From positions 4,042,890 to 4,106,889 of the forward strand of contig NC_040015.1 of the NCBI RefSeq assembly GCF_000972845.2: a stretch of DNA of 64,000 nucleotides, in the 5' to 3' direction. The notes beneath the pieces are model-generated. The model worked only from the letters and a program-made list of their open reading frames with translations. It was not told where the DNA came from and searched no databases. A program made the position numbers and the translations under genes. This document shows positions 47,801 through 56,800 of the stretch, piece by piece. This DNA comes from Larimichthys crocea. Lineage: Eukaryota > Chordata > Actinopteri > Sciaenidae. Position 1 is the stretch's first letter, and each line of letters begins with the position of its first letter.

Positions 47801-50800
47801 CCCACTACGCTACCGACCACCCCTCAACGCTGGTTTTTCAGTTAAAAATGAAAATGTTTGCACACAGGCTGCAATGGCAACAATGTAGCTAATCCATGCA
47901 CCCGTCAAAGTACGTCCACTAAAAATGCTTCTTTTTGCCACAGACAGGTTCAGACTGTTACTCGAAGTGGCGAACATTATGCAAAGAATTTAGACAGAAC
48001 AGCTGTAGACAAACCAAACCATCACCTGCATATTTGCATGTACCAACGCACATGTGGATGCAGTTCGTGTATACTTTATACCCATGAACCCTTGCATTGT
48101 TGTGAAGTTAACTGCCCTGTTCCTTCTTCCTTTTTTTTTCCTGTCTTGGAAGAGTTTTTAATTCACGTGAGTTTAATTGTCATCATTTGCAACTGCACAA
48201 AAGACTGTCAGACATCTTCTCCAGAGAAGCGCACTTGAATGTGCCGCCAATAAACAAAACAACAACAGCAACTTTAAGTATTCTGGCACAAATCCAAACG
48301 TTTATCGCCTCAAGGGTTAAGAAACTCAACTACCATGTCTCCTGAAGGTCTCCCACACATTCCTTTCCTGTCTGTAGTGTACTAAAGAGAGTAAAATATA
48401 ATGAAGGATGACAAATTTCGCACGCAGCTCAGCCAATTTCACTCTGGAGCAGAGTTAATTACGACAATTAAACCTGAGAGAGCATTCTTTAACTTGATTA
48501 TGGGTTATTATAGTGATACAGTAGGTACCAGACACAGTCAAGGATAAGAGGTATCACAGCAGCATTCATAATCAGATCATCCTCACGGTACTGCTGCTTT
48601 TATAAAGATGTTTGCTCAATCAAACAATGCAATGCCTGAAATGTTGTCTTAAAATGCGTGCGATTCTCCAAATTGCTTGACTCTAACTACTGCATGCATA
48701 GTCAAGATTTATTGAAAACAACTGCTCAGCTTATGATGACACATCAAAATGCAAAAGACGAAAAGTATTACAAAAGGACGAATAGACAGCGCCTCAGAAA
48801 ACAAATCTAAAACGCTGCACGGAGAGAAACTCAGGAGTTATTTTCTGTCGACAAATTAATATAATAACAACAACAATAACAAGAGATCATTATGCCTCAG
48901 AAATCAATGATTTATGACAAAACCCCAAATCCTCTGATTTGGTTAATCTAATTTCTGGCACTGAGATACTAAACGGGATTTGTTGTGCCTAAAAATGTTG
49001 GAACCAGATAAACTTTAAAAATAAGGCTGCACTCACCGTTCTCCTTCTCGTTTCCGATGCAGTCGCCGATGGATTCGCTGAGGCCCAGAGTGGCCGCTGA
49101 GGGCATCGTGCCCAGGATGGACTCCAGCGATGGAGCTTTTCTCTTTGGGACATCCTCCTCCAGCTCCTGGTTCTCCTCTCCCTTCTCTGGTGTCTTCTGC
49201 TCTAGTTTTATGAGAGCCTCCAGTGTGAGCTCGTCAAGGTCTTTGCCAAAGTGCTTGGCCACAGCCTGAAGCTCCTCTTCCTCTTCCGGTTCCTCGCAAT
49301 CTGCCATCTTAGACGATGTGGAGAGGTTGTCGTCATCCTCAATTTCGCCGTCTTGGAGAGGCAGACAGAGTTTGATGTAGAGTTATTGTGACGTTTAATT
49401 GACCCATATAAGGACACTCACTTAGCTCGGGCTATTAAATTTAAAGAACGGCAGTCAACTACACTCAATAACTCTTTGGCCCCCCTGGTCATCAGACTGT
49501 ACAACAACTTTCAGTGATGGCAGGAGGCATCATAGACAATGGACAAATCTCTTTGCACTACTTCCTAAACTCTCGGTCAACTGCTACTGGATGCTTGAAT
49601 TTCCTTCAGGTAGCCAAGGTTTCTAGTCTTCATGCTAAGCTAAGCTAACTGCTGTAGTGTCCCTAAATCTAAAAAAAGGACCAGAGACCAGCAGTGTTGT
49701 GTGAAAGACAAACTATGGTGGTTGCAAAACGAGTTCAGTTGGTCTGTTCAGGGCTACTGTGGAAACGTGGTGGACTGCGGAAGAGGAACCAGAGTCTTTT
49801 GGTGTAGTCTCATTCTAAGGTAACAAACATATAGGGATTCTTATTTTTAGGTGATGATACACTACTGAAGAGTTATGAACATTATTTTTGATGATTTCTG
49901 CCATATTCTATAAACACACTGGACCTTTAATGGGCGATGAGAGTGATATTGATCTTCTTGTCTAACTCTTTGCTAAATAAGCTAATGTTTTTTCTGGATA
50001 TCCACAATTAGTTTTCATGTTTTGAAGCTGTAGCTCTTTTATTCCTTTGTCTCTTGCATTGTGGTTCAACAGTGTAGATCAACAACACACAAAAAACCTA
50101 AATTTTGTTATTACCTCATGGTACATTTGCTTAGTGCCAAAGTAGCACGGCTACAGTAAGAATAGCTACATTTAAGGATGCCCCAGAAACTGCAGACATC
50201 TGTGTGCTACTGATCATTTGTACAATTAAGCTGTTAATTGTTTAGTCTAGAGGAATGTCAGAAAAATCCAAGCAGTCAGCATTTCCAGTAACTACAAGGT
50301 CACTGATGCAACCCCTTTCCCCTTGAATAATAAAGTTTGTTTCACTTCATACTTTATTACCTATTATCTACTATGCTGGATCTCATTATAAAGTTTGTGA
50401 CTCCTCAGTATTCCCAGAGGATTAATAAAGCAGCAGAAGGTTACAGTTTATGGTCAGATTATATAATTATCTTGGTATAATTATATATCAGAATTTCAGT
50501 TTCCCAATTAAAAATAATACAAGAAAAAAAAACATTACATCTCATTACATTAAGAGCAACCATAGTAGTAACAGAATACATAATGTTGATATAAAATGCA
50601 GTGAAATAATTTGTTTCACAAACAATGGAGAATAAAAATAGTGATAATCACATCCACACAAAATAATTGGGATCATAATTTTGGCCGTCCTCTCGCAGCC
50701 CTGGTATCTAATTAAAATGTGTGCTTTTAATCAGCCTTAATTAAAAAGTCCTCACACAGACTTTCAGCCCACAAGTCAGAAAAGCAACTCAGTTATCAGT

Positions 50801-53800
50801 TGGAGAAGAAACGAAATGCCACCGGATCTGAAAGCCGCACAGCAGCTGGAAGAGCAACATGCCTGAAATCAGTGACAGCCTGCGACCCCCCTACTGTGTG
50901 AAAACGGGGGGATATGAGGAGTGTGTGCGAATGTGTGTGTTTGTGTGTGAGACAGAGAAACAGACAAAGACAGAAGGCCAGAGATAAAGAGCCAAAGGTA
51001 GAAATAGATAAAGAGAAAGAGTGACAAGGAGGCACTGATTTTCCATGGGTGGGCGTCTGTGTGTGTGCTTGTGTACCTCTCCAACTGTGGACTTTGCTAA
51101 AATTAACCAGCAGGGGACATATATTTAGGTCCCCTGTTGGACTGATTGACAGACAGAGTGATAAATTAATCATCACACATTAAACACAGGGGCGTCCCCC
51201 CCGGTTCAGGTTTGAATTTGGGCGTCAACAGCTGGACATGTTTTTGCTGCTATATGCAAATCTCCTGTTCCAAAATTATAATTTTCAAAAAGACTACAAC
51301 AACACTGACAACCCAATCAGGCTGTAAAGCATTTTACACACCAGAAAACAAACAGTTTGACAGATAATACATTTTTCTTAGGTCCTAACCAGTAGTAAAG
51401 GTCAAAAATAATTTATGTTGTTGTAGCAGAACAAGGACATAAGCGAGTAAAGACAAACAGAGAAAGCAAAAAATAAATCATAAGAGGTACAACTAAAGTT
51501 CAAGTAAAAATAGAGATGACAGAAGAGCAATTAAGACTAAACCACACAAAAATGACATCGTACACAAGACTAATATATAATATAATTAAGTAATGATACT
51601 TTGTGTATTAATATAGTATGATAATGGAAATGTTTATATGTATTAAACAGTATGTTAATTACACTGTATGACATAATATAAGGTGAAATATAATAAAAAA
51701 ATGTAAGAGAGTATAGTAAGATGTAAAGTAAATGTTTGTTAATGTTTGTAAATTAAAAGATGTAACTTTCTTTAGGAAAGCACAAAGAATTATGGGAAAG
51801 TTTCGATGGTGTTGGGTCCACTGACTCATGTTGTATGGATGAATATGCTAAATGTGCATTCCTATGTATAGATTTCATACTGTTAACATGTTAACATGTG
51901 ATGTCAAGCGTTTGGACAGCAGATGTGGGGATCAAACATGCGACCTTGAGGTTATGCACTCTGCGCTCCGTACCTTCCTTTGCATATGCGGCGTAAACTC
52001 CTCTCAGTTTCGGTCTACTGGTCTGAAGCTCTGCGTCTATTTCATCCTGGTAGCCTTGGATTTCATCTGTAAAATTGAGTTAAACGTGGAATGATTCCTG
52101 GATCAATCAGATCAGTAACTTTTGCATAAAATAATTGTGTATGATTCATGCAAGGAAAAGAAATTCTATTTATTTTGTGTTGTTATCCTATTCTTCTGCC
52201 ATAATTACAATATGTTAGTACTGGACAAATCGCAGATTCAAAAAAAATAAAATAAATAAAAAGCAGGTAGCCTGAGAGTCAAGACGCCTTTGATGAGATG
52301 GCAAACAGACAAGGATATTGCATTCATACCTTCAACGTTATCCATCTTTTTCTTCAGCTCTATCTCCAGCTGGATGGGGGAAGACGAAGAATAGAAATTT
52401 AATTCAAGTCCCTTTCCCAAACCAGCAGTGAGTACAGGGTCAAACAACTCAGAATAAAAGGATCATAACACATCTGTGGCTGTTTGACAGCGGCTGCTTT
52501 TTCTGTCTGTCAAACATTTTAGTTTAGAAGAAAATGACAGCATGAGTTTGATTTGGTTCTGTTGGCGTGGGACACGGCTGAAGTACAGTATGCACACATC
52601 CACAGTCAGATCTTTGTTTCTAGATTGTAAAAGTAAAGAAAACGATTAAACTTCATGTTTTCCCCAACTGTGACATGGGAAAATGTTGACAATTACCGAG
52701 CAGAGACTGCAAACAAGTAGGAATCGTGACAGTAAAACAGCATAAGGCTTAACTTACTCGTTTTCAAAGCTTTCAACCACATCTTATGGCAGAGTTTCTA
52801 ACGGCTATCATGTGACAAAAACAAAACAACTAAACCATCTCAATGACAACTGTACAAACTCCATCCACTGAGGAAAGCTTGTGTGTTTCTCAGTGTTGTC
52901 TTGCTTTTAGACGCAATCTGCTTCGCCATCGTCTCTAAATCAGACGCATGTGTGCACGCTAACAGACTGACAGCAATACCTAAGCAACACTAATGCAACT
53001 AATATTAACATTTCCCTCTATTTCAGGGCGCACGTTTCACTGTGTTCTGCCCCTTTGTTTATGTTAAACAGTTCAAACGTTAAAAACTGAAGATGGCCAC
53101 AAGCCATGCTTGAAAGCTACTGAAGAAAGTAAGTTGGAGATATTATTTTCTGTCAAGCTCTAGCAAAGCTTTAAAGTTGTACATGTTCATATCTCAAAAA
53201 GATTTATTTCTTGATACAGGATACGGGAAGCTCAAATCTTTGCTCCACACAAATCAGCTATGACGTGAATTAAAGTGAATATTTGCATGATTTATATTTG
53301 TTACTTTAAAAGCCACAAAACATTTCCCGACCTCAGAGTTGGCTGTATTTCATCTCACATTTGTTGGCAATGTTTGACAGACCAAAGTTCAAAGCCATGT
53401 GCTGCCTGAAGATAACTGGCTAAAGGCTTAAAGGAAAAGCTGAATTAGATTGACGTGTATGCTTATTTTCTCTGTTGCTGAGAGTTAAATGAGAGCCTTG
53501 ATACAGCTCTCATGTCTGTACTGTAGACACTAAGCTAAGGCCAGCAGATTGGGAGCTTAGCATAAAAAATGGACACATCTACCGTGACTCTGTCCACATT
53601 CAACAAAATCACCTACCAACAAACAGAACAGTCTGTTCTGAGTCAGAGTTTAATAGCCTTCATTATTTTTATTGGCGAAATCTGGGGGCTGAATGTGATC
53701 ATCACAAAAATATAGGATGAAATTTAAATATTCCCTGATGAATGAATGAATTGAGCTGCTTCTTCCTGATGGTGTGTGTACTAAAATCAGTACCTGATGG

Positions 53801-56800
53801 AATTTTTTCTTCCTCAGTCCGTCTGTAAAGCAGGGCGGGTCACACTCTTGGTCCAGATCCACCTTCATGAACTCTTCGATGGTCAGCTGACTAGTGGGTG
53901 TGTCCTCAAACTCTACCAATCTAATGCAAGATTCAAGATTTACTTTATTGTCCCACATTGTAGGAAATCTGGATTGGGCTTCAAAGACATGTTGTATCCA
54001 TAAAAACATTCCACATACATGATCACATAAGAACCATTCACTGTCTTTGGGCAAATCATTTAAAAAAAGGAATCTTCAGTCAGAATTTCTTTCTCCCAAT
54101 CAAACTTCATCAATGATCCAACAATTAAACTTTTGAATATGAGATACCAATGAAGTAAACGACAAAAAATTGACCTCACCTTTTTCTTAGTGTGCTTTCA
54201 CACACTTTCACAACGCTGACGATTTCTTTGATGGTGCGGCGAAAGTCGTGCATACGAGCGGCAACAAGAAGAGCTGAAACCAAGAAAAACAGAACACAAT
54301 GTGATGAGATTTAAGAGGCTCAAGCAGCCAAGTACCTGTGTAAATTATGCAAAATCACAAATGCTGCATGTTCAGTCAACACAACAAAAGCTGACTATTA
54401 AGTTATTTCCTAAGTTAGGTGTACAGTCAACACTACAGGTTTAGTAACTTATTTGTTTTGTAACTAAACCAAAACTGGTTACTACAATTACTTTGAGCAT
54501 AACCCAAGTAGTCAGGGTTTGCCTAGTTACATCTATCCTATGGGTAACACCAGGTAGTAAACAAGGGGTAGGTGTAACTATTTAGTTGTTGCTTAGAGAT
54601 ATGTTGTAACTTATCTGCGTGGGGAAACTGCTTTAATTTCACATCTTACGTTATAAAGTTTGTTTGCACAGAGTTGGTGTGACAGGCTGTTGCAAGTCTG
54701 CCCTTGTCAACCTGTGTAGTGTTGACCTTGTCATACTTAAATGGTTCACATCACCAAAAAGCAAACGGGACATTTGGTACAACACGATACAACAAAAGGT
54801 GCTCATATGTCATCAGGACTCAAACACAGGCAAACCGGAGACTGAACACACAAATCTTGTTTTGAGACGTCTCTGCTTGTACACCTTGAAGTCTGGAGGA
54901 CGGAGCAAGCAGGACAGGAGCACCTCAGCTCGTGAAGCAAACAGTCCGCCCACACACACAACACACAGAGTTTTAAAAAGGAGTAACAACAACACTAATA
55001 TTATGCAATGAATTGCAGTGTGAGCCTTGAAGGGGAACAGTTATATAACAGTCATTAGGTTGCCTCACTCAAGAGCCTGTTAAAAGATAGATGCTTCTAC
55101 TTCTACATGCACACTTCTAACAGCCTTTAGTATTGAAGTGGTGGCTTTTAGCACCGCTGACAACTTTCTCAAACATTTTATTGCTGTTACCTTAGAATCA
55201 TGCTGAAACTTCTGAGTTGATGAGTCATTAATAGTAATCCATGATGCAATTTCAAAAATCTTCTACCCAAAAGACGTCTTTGCAGATACATGTTTCTGGT
55301 TCAACTGTGAAATTTGCATCATATTTGGGAACAAACTTTTCCTTCTTACATCTGACTGCATCCTTCTCAGTGATTTATGATGAGCAATTAATTATTCAGG
55401 CAATGCAGCAGAGGAACAGAGAAAGACGAAAATTGAAACCATGAACGTGCACATGCGGGGAGCAGAGGAAGCCGGTGATACGGTTTCAGGACGTCTTTGC
55501 CGGTGATGCATCAAAATCGAGCGCATTCAGGTTGACACCAGCTGAGACGTAACTTTGAGCTCAGCTGTTTCACACAAACTGCACCATGAGGACGATGATG
55601 AGCAGGGCGGTAAATCCACACCAGACAACTGTGGTAAGTTCAGGCAGGTGTGGGCAGGTTTGTCTCACCCACAAGTTTCTCTGGCAGGTAACCAACGAAC
55701 AATAAAAAGGCCTAAAAACATTTGGTTACCGGGTTGGCAGCAAAAACATTGACAGACGAATGTCAGGATTTAGCAGCTGGACCGGTTTGTTCACAAGCAC
55801 TCCCTGTTCTTAGTGTTCCAAACCATCCATGGCCTCGGGTTAACGAGTACGTGTTAATATTTTTTATTCTACCAGAAAAACATACAGGAAGTAAAACAAC
55901 TACAGCTGACCTCACCATATTTACCATCACCGGAAAAGACAACTTATTTAATTTTAAAATGGCAATTAGAACCTGTGAGCCTCCTGGATGTAGGCGTGAA
56001 ATTGTTGGCAAAGATTTTAGCTACACTACTGGATAAAAGTGCTCCCGACAGAGATATCTGGGGACCAAACAGGTTTTATTAAAGATAAACATTTTTTTTT
56101 TAACCTCTGGCGTTTATTAAATATTATCTATTCTTCCAGCTTAAATTCACATAGTCCCAAAGTCCTAATATCTCTCGACACAGAGAAGGCTTTTAACAGG
56201 GACAAGTGGGATTTTCTCTTTGCGACTGTCAAAATTTGGATTCGGCACAAAATGTATTGCCTGGATAAGATTACTTTATGCCTCACCCTTATCTTCTGTC
56301 CACACAAACAAGTTCAGATCTGAATATTTTCCTCTAATCCGCTCCACCAGACAAGGTTGTCCTTTATCACCACTTCTCTTCGCTTTGGCTATTAAACCGC
56401 TTGCAATATCTTAGAGATATTTACATAGGAATCACCAGGGGAGAGAGGGAGCATAAGGTGTCGTAATACACGGATGACTCATTACTGTATATCACCAACC
56501 CTTCAACATCCATTCCCAACATCTTGTCTATACTAGAGGGCTTTGGCAAGGTATCAGGGCACAAGCTCAACCTTTCAGAAGTGTTTTATTTTCCCATTAA
56601 TGCTAGTTACCTAGGGGTCATTATCACAGAAACTCTCTCTTCTTTATTCAAACAATACTTTGCAAAACTTCTAGAACATACAGAACAGGATTTTATAAAA
56701 GTGGTCGAATCTTCCTATTTCACTTGCTGGACTAATCAATATAATTAAAATGAACACCCTTCCTAAATGTCTATTTCAAAGTATTCCAATTTTTATTAAT

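Larger units (their letters stand above)
23273..49036. other. brf1 intron between exons F and G (25.8 kb)
   Basis: Bounded by matching splice sites and phases of exons F and G. It holds MITEs, SINEs, four family A copies or fragments, polypurine tracts, the (GT)n microsatellite, the assembly gap and the 1.7-kb duplication. No coding exon is recognised with confidence. CpG-containing patches occur at 31020-31210, around the duplicated module, and at 41190-41440 and 44400-44530; any of these could be regulatory. Confidence 0.85.

Noticed and set aside
53650..54054. single-exon gene of 134 codons
   Set aside because: Only the middle (53920-53794) resembles BRF1; both ends are intron read-through, with splice sites in between.
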